A stretch of 64,000 nucleotides of DNA, taken from positions 1 through 64,000 of the forward strand of contig CABZJY010000004.1 in NCBI GenBank assembly GCA_902526175.1, given 5' to 3'. Under the pieces are notes generated by a model that saw only the letters and a program-made list of their open reading frames with translations, did no database searches and was not told the DNA's origin. Position numbers and translations under genes: made by a program. Numbering within the stretch: position 1 is the first letter of the stretch; every line of letters begins with the position of its first letter. Origin of the DNA: an uncultured Alphaproteobacteria bacterium. GTDB lineage: Bacteria > Pseudomonadota > Alphaproteobacteria > Methylaequorales > Methylaequoraceae. Shown one piece after another: positions 8,758 to 16,448 of this stretch.

Positions 8758-9480
8758 TTATCTAGCACATGATTTTTTTGAAATATCTAGATGTAGTTTT
8801 TTTTTTTCTAATAAGGATAAAAAACCTTTGTATAATTCTTCACTATTTTTTTCAAACTTAATTTCGTGTTTTAATCTTTTCGATAAAATTAAACCATTAA
8901 TGTGACCAAACATCATCGAACAAATTATATCTACATCAAGTAAAATCTTTTCTACGATATCATCAGTAGAATTAACAATTTTTGGAAAATATGTATTTAA
9001 TAAAATTCTTTTAAATCTAATCCATATTTTGTAATTAACAAAATGTTTAAAGACATAAGGCTTCAGTTTTTTTAAAGTTTTTAGTTCTTGGTAATATGGC
9101 GTACTTAATATTCTTCTTCCTTGATGATTCATATCATGTGTAAGAGCTAATAATATCAAAAATATTTTTTCATTATTTTTTAAACTAAGAATATTTGCAA
9201 ATATTGATGATATAACTATTACGGACTTAAAATGGTGCTGATCATGATAAGAATTATAAGTATGGTTTTCTGAACATTTTTTGGATAACAATTTTAAAGA
9301 TTTTCTTATTGGATATTTACAATGATAGTTTAAGTCCTTTAGACAACACAAACTAAGCTTAAACAAGTCTGGTTTTTTTTGATTCGACATTACATATTTT
9401 TTAACCAAATGCTTGCTCTTAGGCCATCTTAAAGCTAAGTATCTAATGCTAGGGAAAGAATATTCAAAAATATTTTTCAT
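8758..9480 (-). CDS. HD-type 3',5'-cyclic nucleotide phosphodiesterase-like protein
   Basis: This 240-residue protein has the metal-binding pattern of class I cyclic nucleotide phosphodiesterases. It contains YHDQHHFKSVIV near residue 78, THDMNHQGRR near residue 113 (the HDxxHxG signature) and a later LDVD (about residue 181) supplying the final aspartate. The family hydrolyses cAMP and/or cGMP to the 5'-monophosphate. It starts 2 bases after the stop of the nucleotidyl cyclase gene, so synthesis and breakdown of the same messenger would be co-expressed. The protein is shorter than most eukaryotic-type catalytic domains and has a divergent N-terminus, so activity is inferred. A plain HD-domain phosphohydrolase is the alternative. 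Confidence 0.7.
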   Translation of the reverse strand: MKNIFEYSFPSIRYLALRWPKSKHLVKKYVMSNQKKPDLFKLSLCCLKDLNYHCKYPIRKSLKLLSKKCSENHTYNSYHDQHHFKSVIVISSIFANILSLKNNEKIFLILLALTHDMNHQGRRILSTPYYQELKTLKKLKPYVFKHFVNYKIWIRFKRILLNTYFPKIVNSTDDIVEKILLDVDIICSMMFGHINGLILSKRLKHEIKFEKNSEELYKGFLSLLEKKKLHLDISKKSCAR

Positions 9481-9482
9481 TT

Positions 9483-11789
9483 TTACTTACTTTTCATTAT
9501 CCAAACCCCTTTCCAGTCACTAGGATTTTCTTTTATTAAATAATTACACCTTTCTATATATGTCCCTGACAGTGAATCATCTTTATTTGCTTTTAAACAT
9601 TCATTAAATGATGTTATTGCATTACTAAAATCACCTGATTTATATTTTTTTCTTCCTTCATTAAAATGGTTTACAACATCCATCAAATTTGGAAAAGTTA
9701 AATCGCTGTGAAAATCTAGTACTTCATGAATACCTACAGGTTCAGTTTTTCCTTTTACGATAACGTCATCTATGTATCTTATTCTGTAAGTTCCTTTTAA
9801 TTTTTTATAAGTATAATCACTAATTAATATTCTTGCATTATATTGTTTACACGCACTTTCTAATCTTGCCGCTAAATTAACTCCATCGCCAATCATTGTG
9901 TAATCCATTCTTTTTTGTGAACCAATATTACCTGCAACAATTTTATCTGTATTTAGCCCAAGTCCCATATCCAATGGGGGTTTCCCGTCTTTTTCTCTTT
10001 GATCATTCCAATCCCATAATCTTTTAATCATGTTAATACCAGCTTTTACTCCTCTATCTTCGTCATCCTCATGACTTATTGGTAAACCAAATGCAGCCAT
10101 AATTGCATCGCCTATAAATTTGTCGAGCATACCTCCTTGTTCAGAAATACATTCGACCATTATTTCAAAATATTCATTTAATAATTTTACAGTACCTTGA
10201 GCTCCAAGCGATTCTGTAATTGTGGTGAAACTTCTTAAATCTGAAAATAATAATGTTGCTGTTGTGTCTAATCCTCCCATTATATCTGCTCCATCTTCAA
10301 GTAATTGATTAGCAATTCCGGGGTCCATGTATCTTGACATAGTTGATTTCATTCTTTTTTCAGATGAAATATCTTCAAACATTAATAATGTCCCTAAAAA
10401 ATTATCAGACTGATCTGTTCTTCCATCGCTGTCTTCATTAATCAGAGGCAGAATTGTTAAATTAAGAGAAATTTTTTCGTTTTTTTCTGTATTCTTATCA
10501 AAAATTTCAACTTCGGCATCCATAATTATATCAGGTTCTTTTGATTCAGAGACATTAGTAATTTTCTCAAAAATCCATGATTTTGAATTTGAAAAAAAAT
10601 CTTTAGCTTTTTTTTTTATAATTTCATTCTCATTTATTTTGAAAATTTTAAGACCAGATTTATTACAAGTTACAATATTTCCTTCACTATCAATTGTTAT
10701 TACACCATTTGACATACTAGAAAGCATACTTTCATTATATTTTCTAGACTTTGAAACATCCTCAAACAATTTTGCGTTTTCCAATGCAATAGCTACTTGT
10801 TGTGTAAAAGCTTTTAACCTTGATTCATCCTCTTCTGTAAATTTGCCCCCACTTTTATTAAGAACCTGAGTACATCCAATTACCTTTCCTTCTTTATTAA
10901 TAATTGGAACACAAAGAATTGACCTAGTGAAATAACCAGTTTGTTTATCAAAAGCTGGGTTAAATCTGAGATCAGCATATGCATGAGGTATATTCATAGT
11001 TTTACCTGATGTAAAAACACTTCCAGCAATTCCGGCATTGTTTGGTAATCTAATTTCTCCAATACCTTCTCCCATAGCCACTCTTGAAAAAAGTTCATTA
11101 CTTTTTTCATCATTTAAAAATAACGTTGCTCTATCTGCATTTAGCATCCTAGTTGCTTCCTCCATAACTCTTTGAAGTAATGCTCCCAAATCAATTTCTG
11201 CTGTTACATCAGAGACAATACTTATAAATTCCATTTCTTTTGCTCTTTTTTTTTCAAAATGCTCAGTATTTTGCGCATTTTGAATTGATACCGCAGCTTG
11301 TGTGGAGATGGCATTAACAACTGTTAGATTATCTTTAGTAAATCTACCCTTTTTTTTATTAAGTACTTGAATTACACCAATTGTTTCACCTCCGACAGTT
11401 TTAACAGGACAGCAAATCATATTTTTAGTACGGTAACCAGTTTCTTGATCAACTTCTTTGTTAAATCTTTGATCTTTGTAAACATCATGAATAATTTCAC
11501 CTTGTTTAGAATTAAATATTGCACCAGCTATTCCAACATTGTTTAAAATCCTTATCTCTCTGGTAAGGTCTCCTTGCGCTACTCTTGAATATAATTCGTT
11601 AGTTTCCTTATCATTTAAAAAAAGAGTTCCTCTATCTGCTTCAAGTTCATTTGTTATAAACTCAATTAAGGTCCATAATATTTGACTAAGATCATGGAGG
11701 CCTGCTATTTTCTTATTAATTTCTAAAAGAAGTTCAGTTCTTCTTAATTTAATTTTTATTTCTTCAATTGAATCATTTCTTTTTTTCAT
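9483..11789 (-). CDS. GAF-GAF-PAS class III adenylate cyclase
   Basis: Domains in this 768-residue protein are GAF-A (about 20-165), GAF-B (about 190-340), PAS (about 350-470), a class III cyclase domain (about 505-690) and a helical TPR-like tail (about 695-750). The order matches the cyanobacterial CyaB1 type. The cyclase domain has metal-binding aspartates in LFSDLRSFT and DKFIGDAIMA, the Lys of DKFIGD and Thr of DYTMIGD expected for ATP specificity, and the NLAARLE asparagine/arginine pair. GAF-B carries the cyclic-nucleotide-binding signature NKSGGKFTEEDE (NK-x-F-x3-DE), while GAF-A has it imperfectly. This suggests cAMP feedback. No membrane segment is seen. It overlaps the coiled-coil gene upstream by one base and leads directly into the phosphodiesterase gene. 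Confidence 0.88.
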   Translation of the reverse strand: MKKRNDSIEEIKIKLRRTELLLEINKKIAGLHDLSQILWTLIEFITNELEADRGTLFLNDKETNELYSRVAQGDLTREIRILNNVGIAGAIFNSKQGEIIHDVYKDQRFNKEVDQETGYRTKNMICCPVKTVGGETIGVIQVLNKKKGRFTKDNLTVVNAISTQAAVSIQNAQNTEHFEKKRAKEMEFISIVSDVTAEIDLGALLQRVMEEATRMLNADRATLFLNDEKSNELFSRVAMGEGIGEIRLPNNAGIAGSVFTSGKTMNIPHAYADLRFNPAFDKQTGYFTRSILCVPIINKEGKVIGCTQVLNKSGGKFTEEDESRLKAFTQQVAIALENAKLFEDVSKSRKYNESMLSSMSNGVITIDSEGNIVTCNKSGLKIFKINENEIIKKKAKDFFSNSKSWIFEKITNVSESKEPDIIMDAEVEIFDKNTEKNEKISLNLTILPLINEDSDGRTDQSDNFLGTLLMFEDISSEKRMKSTMSRYMDPGIANQLLEDGADIMGGLDTTATLLFSDLRSFTTITESLGAQGTVKLLNEYFEIMVECISEQGGMLDKFIGDAIMAAFGLPISHEDDEDRGVKAGINMIKRLWDWNDQREKDGKPPLDMGLGLNTDKIVAGNIGSQKRMDYTMIGDGVNLAARLESACKQYNARILISDYTYKKLKGTYRIRYIDDVIVKGKTEPVGIHEVLDFHSDLTFPNLMDVVNHFNEGRKKYKSGDFSNAITSFNECLKANKDDSLSGTYIERCNYLIKENPSDWKGVWIMKSK

Positions 11790-12412
11790 TACTTCAATTT
11801 GTTAATTTTTTCTTCATAAGTTTTTATAATTTTCTCTAATTCATCTCGTAAAAGCTGACTTGATTTTTTTAGTTGATTGATTTCGTCGTTGGAATTTAAT
11901 ACAGCTTTTTGCACTTCTTTTTTCTTTGAAAATTTCATACTTTCTAATTCTTCTCTGAGCTGTGTCAGGGAACTTTTTAAATCTCTATTTTCCATAGAGG
12001 ATTTTAGAATCGCTTTTTGTACAGCTTTATCTTTTTCGAATTTCAGACTTTCAAGCTCTTCTCTTAGAGCGAAACATGATTTTTTCAATTGCTTAATTTC
12101 ACCAGCTGAAGATTGAACCTGTTTTTGTACAGCAACCTTTTTTTCAAATTTTAGTTTTTCTAATTGGTTTCTTAGCTCGGAAATAGATGATTTAAGGTCA
12201 TTAATCTCATTATTTTTATCGGAAATTGCTTGTTGAACAGCAGTATTTCTTTCAAATATAGATTGGTCTAATTGTTCTCTTAGAGAATTTATAGTTGAAA
12301 AAAGATCCTTATTTTCCTCGTTATTCTCAGACTTTATTTGTTGGACTAACTCATTTAACTCAAAAGAGAAATTAGGATTTTCCGATTTATATTTTTCTAT
12401 TAATTTTCCCAT
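11789..12412 (-). CDS. Coiled-coil protein of 36-residue repeats
   Basis: This 207-residue, highly charged, all-helical protein has no signal peptide or membrane segment. About four copies of a 36-residue unit (for example LKSSISELRNQLEKLKFEKK followed by VAVQKQ) fill residues about 40-190. Each unit holds an LRxxLE heptad stretch and an FEKxxAVQKA segment. Its stop overlaps the cyclase start (TAATG), implying translational coupling and perhaps a physical partnership with the cyclase. Not a recognised family; a scaffold or oligomerisation role is a guess. Confidence 0.75.
   Translation of the reverse strand: MGKLIEKYKSENPNFSFELNELVQQIKSENNEENKDLFSTINSLREQLDQSIFERNTAVQQAISDKNNEINDLKSSISELRNQLEKLKFEKKVAVQKQVQSSAGEIKQLKKSCFALREELESLKFEKDKAVQKAILKSSMENRDLKSSLTQLREELESMKFSKKKEVQKAVLNSNDEINQLKKSSQLLRDELEKIIKTYEEKINKLK
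11850..12300 (-). repeat. 108-base tandem repeat inside the coiled-coil gene
   Basis: The plus-strand motif g-c-t-t-t-t-t-g-y-a-c-a-g-c (coding AVQKA) recurs at about 11899, 12007, 12115 and 12223, an exact 108-base spacing. Copies are diverged but keep frame and the 36-residue period. Boundaries are approximate. Confidence 0.8.
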
Positions 12413-12465
12413 ATTAATTTCATCTAAATAGTTTATCTAATTTTTATAGTTTTGTGATATTTTTT

Positions 12466-12951
12466 TTACAAACATGGGAATAGGTTGTTTTTATTAATAT
12501 TTCTATTGTTGATTTTTTTTGGAAACAGCTCATCCCAGAATACGCTATCATTAATTTTTAAGTTAAGAGTTTTTAGACATGAATAGGGTATTTCTAAAAC
12601 AGCAATAATTGGGTAATCTGAAGTTATTACCTTATCAGAAAGAGTTTTGCCTTTTATTATTTTTTTGACCTTTTTATTATTATCAATAAAGATAATTGCC
12701 AAGGAGATATGTGTATTTTTCATCCAAAATTTTACTTTCTTGGGTTTTTTATAAATGAATAACATACCGTTTGTATCTACAAGTTTCTTTTTGAACATTA
12801 AACCATTTTTTTTTTGTTTTTCTGTCAAGGCCACATCTACTAAAAGACTATAATTTCCAATATTGACTATTGTATTTTTTGAATAAGAATTTAATATGTA
12901 AGCTGAAAAAAAGATAAAGGAAAAATAAATTTTAAAATTTAAAATCTTCAC
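12466..12951 (-). CDS. DUF192 family secreted protein
   Basis: This 161-residue protein has a hydrophobic N-terminal signal segment (about residues 5-24) and then a single DUF192 domain. Hallmarks are VALTEKQKKNGLMFKKKL, GMLFIYKKP and FWMKNTHISLAIIFID, with a late WDELF segment. The family is widespread and usually exported; its biochemical role is not established. It overlaps the upstream small gene by 20 bases and precedes the coiled-coil gene by 53 bases, so it heads or belongs to the cyclase operon. Confidence 0.85.
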   Translation of the reverse strand: MKILNFKIYFSFIFFSAYILNSYSKNTIVNIGNYSLLVDVALTEKQKKNGLMFKKKLVDTNGMLFIYKKPKKVKFWMKNTHISLAIIFIDNNKKVKKIIKGKTLSDKVITSDYPIIAVLEIPYSCLKTLNLKINDSVFWDELFPKKINNRNINKNNLFPCL

Positions 12952-13177
12952 CTTTATTAATCCTATCTAAAGTAACTTTTGCTCTTTCAGATAATTCAGT
13001 TTCATTTTTCTCTTTTGTAAATTCTTCATTTGAAAGAGATAGATCATATTTTGATTTCAATGAATTGAAGGCAGATATTTGTGAAGGGGTAAGTTTCTTT
13101 AAATTACTTGATTGATTTTCAATTTCGGGGTAGTTTTTTTTTATTCTTTTTAATGATTGAGCTAATTTTTTTTTCAT
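12932..13177 (-). CDS. Small charged hypothetical protein
   Basis: This 81-residue Lys/Glu-rich soluble protein has no recognised domain. It begins MKKKLAQSLKRIKKNYPEI and contains LTPSQISAFNSLKSKYDL, which has a loose LSPRALKSLYRLSDKY-like resemblance to the 138-residue unknown at 14036-14452. Its 3' end overlaps the DUF192 start by 20 bases, which supports real, coupled translation. It may be the first gene of the long minus-strand operon; the 49-base gap to the divergent gene at 13227 would hold the promoter. Confidence 0.6.
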   Translation of the reverse strand: MKKKLAQSLKRIKKNYPEIENQSSNLKKLTPSQISAFNSLKSKYDLSLSNEEFTKEKNETELSERAKVTLDRINKGEDFKF

Positions 13178-13226
13178 TTTAAAAAATTTATATTATATTC
13201 TATTTATAATTGTATCATGTATAATC

Positions 13227-13370
13227 ATGAAAAATAATAAAAAGCTTGAAAAAATCAGAATTGAGATGGAATCTTTAAGAGAGTTATATATAAAAGGATA
13301 CATAACAAAAAATATTTACCAAAATGAAACCAGAAAAATGTTTGAAATAGCAACAAAGTTTGGTGCATAA
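13227..13370 (+). CDS. 47-residue free-standing SHOCT-like domain protein
   Basis: This small frame starts MKNNKKLEKIRIEMESLREL and continues YIKGYITKNIYQNETRK. By eye it matches the C-terminus of the membrane protein at 13594-13992 over 39 ungapped residues (about 19 identical, including RELY, GYITK, IY and ET). The pattern (leucine-rich helix, Gly-Tyr-Ile-Thr turn, second helix) resembles SHOCT oligomerisation domains. The next gene's ATG follows its stop immediately. The function is unknown. Confidence 0.65.
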   Translation: MKNNKKLEKIRIEMESLRELYIKGYITKNIYQNETRKMFEIATKFGA

Positions 13371-13592
13371 ATGAAAAAAATTTCTGAAATAGCCAAATCA
13401 ATCGAACTTCTTCATGAAAACTCTGAAATTGAAAAAAAAAACCTTTTAGAATCAATTGAATTTATGTGGTTGAACGCTGAGGTCCAGAAAAAAAAAAAAG
13501 AATTTCAAATACCTAATGGCTCGTCAGACGAAAATATACTTAGAATTCGACAATTACTTGCAAGTGCGTGGTTTGAAGATTTTAAAAACTAA
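13371..13592 (+). CDS. Small hypothetical protein downstream of the SHOCT-like gene
   Basis: This 73-residue, charged, mostly helical protein begins MKKISEIAKSIELLHENSEI and ends RIRQLLASAWFEDFKN. Its ATG directly follows the stop of the 47-residue gene with no intervening base, so the two are probably co-translated. It ends 1 base before the stop of the convergent membrane-protein gene. No known family is recognised. Confidence 0.6.
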   Translation: MKKISEIAKSIELLHENSEIEKKNLLESIEFMWLNAEVQKKKKEFQIPNGSSDENILRIRQLLASAWFEDFKN

Positions 13593-13593
13593 T

Positions 13594-13992
13594 TCACAAT
13601 CCAAAAATCTTTGCTTTTGAATAAAGTCTATCTGTTTCTGAAATATAAATACCTTTTGTTATATAACCACTGACATACAATTCACGAACTGCTGCCATTT
13701 CTTCTTCTATTGCAACTAAAATGTCTATAAAGTCATTTTTATTTTTATCATCATGAATCGGGTCGGAATTTAAAATTTTGTCTACTGCTGGTTTAGCTTT
13801 AATTGATTCATCTTTCTTCTTACTCTTTGATATTCTACTAATTATAAAAAAAAGAATAATAATCGCAAATAAAGAACCAAACATAAGAATCAGAAAATGG
13901 TTATCAGCTAAGTTTTGTAAATTTAAATTAGTTTTTAAATTGTAAATCAATAAATTAAAGTCTTGTGTGTCCATTTTTTTCTCATTAAACAA
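13594..13992 (-). CDS. Single-pass membrane protein with C-terminal SHOCT-like domain
   Basis: This 132-residue protein has one transmembrane helix at about residues 29-50 (FLILMFGSLFAIIILFFIIS), a lysine-rich charged linker, and a C-terminal SHOCT-like domain (AAVRELYVSGYITKGIYISE) homologous to the whole of the 47-residue protein at 13227. An internal Met at residue 7 (MDTQDFN) is an equally good start. It faces that gene pair convergently. A membrane anchor for hetero-oligomerisation with the free domain is a reasonable inference. Confidence 0.7.
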   Translation of the reverse strand: MFNEKKMDTQDFNLLIYNLKTNLNLQNLADNHFLILMFGSLFAIIILFFIISRISKSKKKDESIKAKPAVDKILNSDPIHDDKNKNDFIDILVAIEEEMAAVRELYVSGYITKGIYISETDRLYSKAKIFGL

Positions 13993-14035
13993 TATATTGT
14001 GTTTACAAAATGTCTTAATACAGTATATTGATATT

Positions 14036-14452
14036 ATGTCCTTTTTTAACTTTAATAAATTTTACACAAAAAGTAAAAAGAATTTATCTTTTCCTGAAAA
14101 CAAACATAAAATATCTTATAAAGCTTACTTGCTTCTAAAAAAATTTGTTGTCTTAAAGATTATTGATCAATCAAAACTAGATTTTGCCTATCCCCAAAAA
14201 TGGAAACCCAAAATTTTTAAAAATCTCTCACCACGTGCATTGAAAAGTTTATATAGATTGTCTGATAAATATGAAAAGAATAGTCATGGTATTATCTCTC
14301 AAACTTATGGTCTAGAAAACTCGAATAGTAATAAAAAAAAAATTTCAAAAAAATCTTACGAACTTCTTAAAAAAATTAATAATAATTTACCCAGATACGA
14401 AAATATCGATTTGAAGATAAAAAAATTCAGAATCAATAGTATTTTAGACTAG
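14036..14452 (+). CDS. Hypothetical lysine-rich protein
   Basis: I place the start at the internal ATG (MSFFNFNKFYTKSKKNL), giving 138 residues. The longer frame from 13967 would overlap the divergent gene and add an unconvincing hydrophobic tail. The protein is basic and soluble, with repeated short motifs of the form ISxKxYxLLKK (near residues 26 and 103) and LSPRALKSLYRLSDKY (near 62). No known family is recognised. It ends in a 4-base convergent overlap with the small gene after umuC. Confidence 0.55.
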   Translation: MSFFNFNKFYTKSKKNLSFPENKHKISYKAYLLLKKFVVLKIIDQSKLDFAYPQKWKPKIFKNLSPRALKSLYRLSDKYEKNSHGIISQTYGLENSNSNKKKISKKSYELLKKINNNLPRYENIDLKIKKFRINSILD

Positions 14453-14667
14453 TTTTTTTTGCTATAAATTCCGTTTTTTACTTTTTCAGCTATTGTCTCT
14501 AGAAATTTAGCAATTTTGTCGTCGTCGTTTTGTTTTGCTAATTCTCTTATCACCTGATCAATAAAAGATCCTATTCTTATATAAGGATCAATTCCTTTAT
14601 CATTACATTCTTTTATAGCTTTTAATACTATTTTTGATGCCAGTTTCTTTTGTTCAATTTCGTTCAT
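14449..14667 (-). CDS. Small protein co-transcribed with umuDC
   Basis: The chosen start gives 72 residues beginning MNEIEQKKLASKIVLKAIKE. The longer 82-residue frame would start inside umuC. The ATG lies one base after the umuC stop, so it is the third gene of the SOS-controlled operon. It is an all-helical charged soluble protein with no recognised domain; a link to translesion synthesis rests on position only. Confidence 0.65.
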   Translation of the reverse strand: MNEIEQKKLASKIVLKAIKECNDKGIDPYIRIGSFIDQVIRELAKQNDDDKIAKFLETIAEKVKNGIYSKKN

Positions 14668-14668
14668 G

Positions 14669-15997
14669 TTAATTAGTATTAACAAATGGTATATCACACC
14701 ATTTTGTTGTATAGCAAGGAGAACTAAAATCAGACTTCATGAACCATTTTCTTTCTGATTCTTTAGATTTTTGAGCTTTTTTAAATCTTCCTACACTATC
14801 AGACGATAACCTAATTTTTCCTTCGCCAAATTTTCTATTTATTTCATCCATGACACTCATTAATTTGGAATTTTCTTCAAAAGATTTTTTGTTGTTTAAA
14901 TCATTATTACCAAATAAAAAACTTTGTATTTGTTTTTTTTCCTTTAAATCAGTAAGAATTACCCCAACTTTATTAAATTCATATCCTCTTAAGTAAATAC
15001 TCTTGAGTAATTTATCTGATTCCAGCCATATCTGTCGAGAATCTGATGTAGGTTCTTTAAATACATAGCTAACAGAATTTTTATAGTATTTCTTTTCATA
15101 GTTTGAGGTCTTTAGAAAAACATTAACAATACCACAATATAAATTATATCTTCTTAGTTTTTCTGATGCCTTTTGGACATATAAGACCAAAGCTTCTCTT
15201 ATATCTTCATATTTTGTTAGTTTCTGTCCAAAAGATCTTGAAACACATATGCTTTTTCTTTTATCATTATTATTATCTGAGATTTCATAGCATTTCATAC
15301 CTTTTAATTCTAAAATTGTTTTCTGAACTAATATTCCTTTTTTTTGTCTAGCAAAATTCTGATTCATTTTTTTTAAATCAAAGGCACTATTAAAACCAAG
15401 TTCTTTAAAATAAATTGATAGTCTTTTACCTATACCCCAAATATCCCGAATATCTATTAGTTTCAAAATAGAGTCTAAATTTTCGTCGCAGTTGATTTTG
15501 TAGACTCCTTTGTAGTTAATTTTGATATCATTTTTTTCGGAATCTTTAGCAAATTTATTTGCTATCTTTGATAAAGTTTTTGTCTGACTAATTCCTATAC
15601 TAACTGGTATACCAGTAAATTTTAATATTCTTTTTTTCAAATTATAGCAGAAGTACTCACATTCTTTTATTTTTTCTAGGTTAATAAAAGCTTCATCTAT
15701 CGAATATACCTCAACATGATCACAATAGTTTTTAATAGTTCTCATAACCCGTTTAGACATATCACCATAAAAAGAATAATTTGAAGAATAAACATGAATA
15801 CCCAAACTTTTAACTCTATTTTTAATTTTAAAAAAGGGTTCTCCCATCAGTATACCAAGTTTTTTTGCTTCATTTGACCTAGAAATGACACAGCCATCAT
15901 TATTAGATAAAACAACTACTGGTTTACCTATTAATTTTCTATTAAATAATCTCTCACAAGATACGTAAAAATTATTGCAATCTAAAAGGGCTATCAT
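14669..15997 (-). CDS. umuC: Error-prone DNA polymerase V catalytic subunit UmuC
   Basis: This 442-residue Y-family polymerase would carry out translesion synthesis with processed UmuD. It shows the palm motif LLDCNNFYVSCERLF at the N-terminus with the first catalytic aspartate, the steric region VVLSNNDGCVISRSNEAKK, and the catalytic VEVYSIDEAFINL (about residue 100). A helix-hairpin-helix region follows at about residue 185 (DIRDIWGIGKRLS), then the little-finger domain and a C-terminal tail typical of UmuC (SLxxxKWF-like ending). Length fits the family (about 420). It follows umuD by 8 bases under the LexA box at 16434. Confidence 0.95.
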   Translation of the reverse strand: MIALLDCNNFYVSCERLFNRKLIGKPVVVLSNNDGCVISRSNEAKKLGILMGEPFFKIKNRVKSLGIHVYSSNYSFYGDMSKRVMRTIKNYCDHVEVYSIDEAFINLEKIKECEYFCYNLKKRILKFTGIPVSIGISQTKTLSKIANKFAKDSEKNDIKINYKGVYKINCDENLDSILKLIDIRDIWGIGKRLSIYFKELGFNSAFDLKKMNQNFARQKKGILVQKTILELKGMKCYEISDNNNDKRKSICVSRSFGQKLTKYEDIREALVLYVQKASEKLRRYNLYCGIVNVFLKTSNYEKKYYKNSVSYVFKEPTSDSRQIWLESDKLLKSIYLRGYEFNKVGVILTDLKEKKQIQSFLFGNNDLNNKKSFEENSKLMSVMDEINRKFGEGKIRLSSDSVGRFKKAQKSKESERKWFMKSDFSSPCYTTKWCDIPFVNTN

Positions 15998-16005
15998 TGA
16001 TACTT

Positions 16006-16428
16006 TTATCTTAGTGGATGAATCGAATAAATAACTATGCCCCAGATATCGATATCACAATCATTTGTCAAACTAATTGATGGATATTTAGGGTTCTCAG
16101 ACTTAAGTAAAGGAAACTTGGATTTATTATTTTTAATTAATTTTTTAACTGTTAATTCCCCATTTATTGTGGCAATTACTATATCATTATTTTTTGCGTT
16201 CAAACTTCTATCTACAATGAGTATATCACCTGAAAATATTCCAGAATTTATCATGGATTCTCCTTTTGCTCTCACTAAGAAAGTAGCTTCGGGTTTATCT
16301 ATTAAATAATCATGTAAATTCAATTCTTTTTCAATATAGTTATCTGCAGGAGAAGGAAAACCTGCTTCTACTTTGCATAATTGGAGAGGCAAACTAGCCT
16401 TTTTTTTATATTTTTCTTTATTTGTCAT
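16006..16428 (-). CDS. umuD: UmuD, self-cleaving SOS mutagenesis protein (S24 peptidase)
   Basis: This 140-residue LexA-like protein has the self-cleavage site Ala-Gly in KVEAGFPSPADNY, the catalytic serine in GESMINSGI and the catalytic lysine in ELTVKKL. RecA filaments stimulate self-cleavage to UmuD', which joins UmuC to form polymerase V. It lacks the DNA-binding winged helix of LexA. It is the first gene of umuD-umuC-small gene and has a LexA operator 5 bases upstream of its ATG, so SOS induction is strongly indicated. Confidence 0.95.
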   Translation of the reverse strand: MTNKEKYKKKASLPLQLCKVEAGFPSPADNYIEKELNLHDYLIDKPEATFLVRAKGESMINSGIFSGDILIVDRSLNAKNNDIVIATINGELTVKKLIKNNKSKFPLLKSENPKYPSISLTNDCDIDIWGIVIYSIHPLR

Positions 16429-16433
16429 ATTAA

Positions 16434-16448
16434 GAACAAATGTAGAAC
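16434..16448 (-). promoter_or_regulatory. Alphaproteobacterial LexA (SOS) box
   Basis: On the minus strand this reads GTTC TACATTT GTTC, a perfect GTTC-N7-GTTC direct repeat, the established LexA operator of Alphaproteobacteria. It ends 5 bases before the umuD ATG, so LexA would block transcription of the umuD-umuC operon. It is also within the 83-base region shared with the divergent rhomboid gene, which might therefore feel LexA too. Confidence 0.9.

Noticed and set aside
13967-14035. Longer N-terminus for the 138-residue unknown gene
   Set aside because: The extension overlaps the divergent membrane-protein start and adds a hydrophobic stretch unlike the rest; the internal ATG is more plausible.
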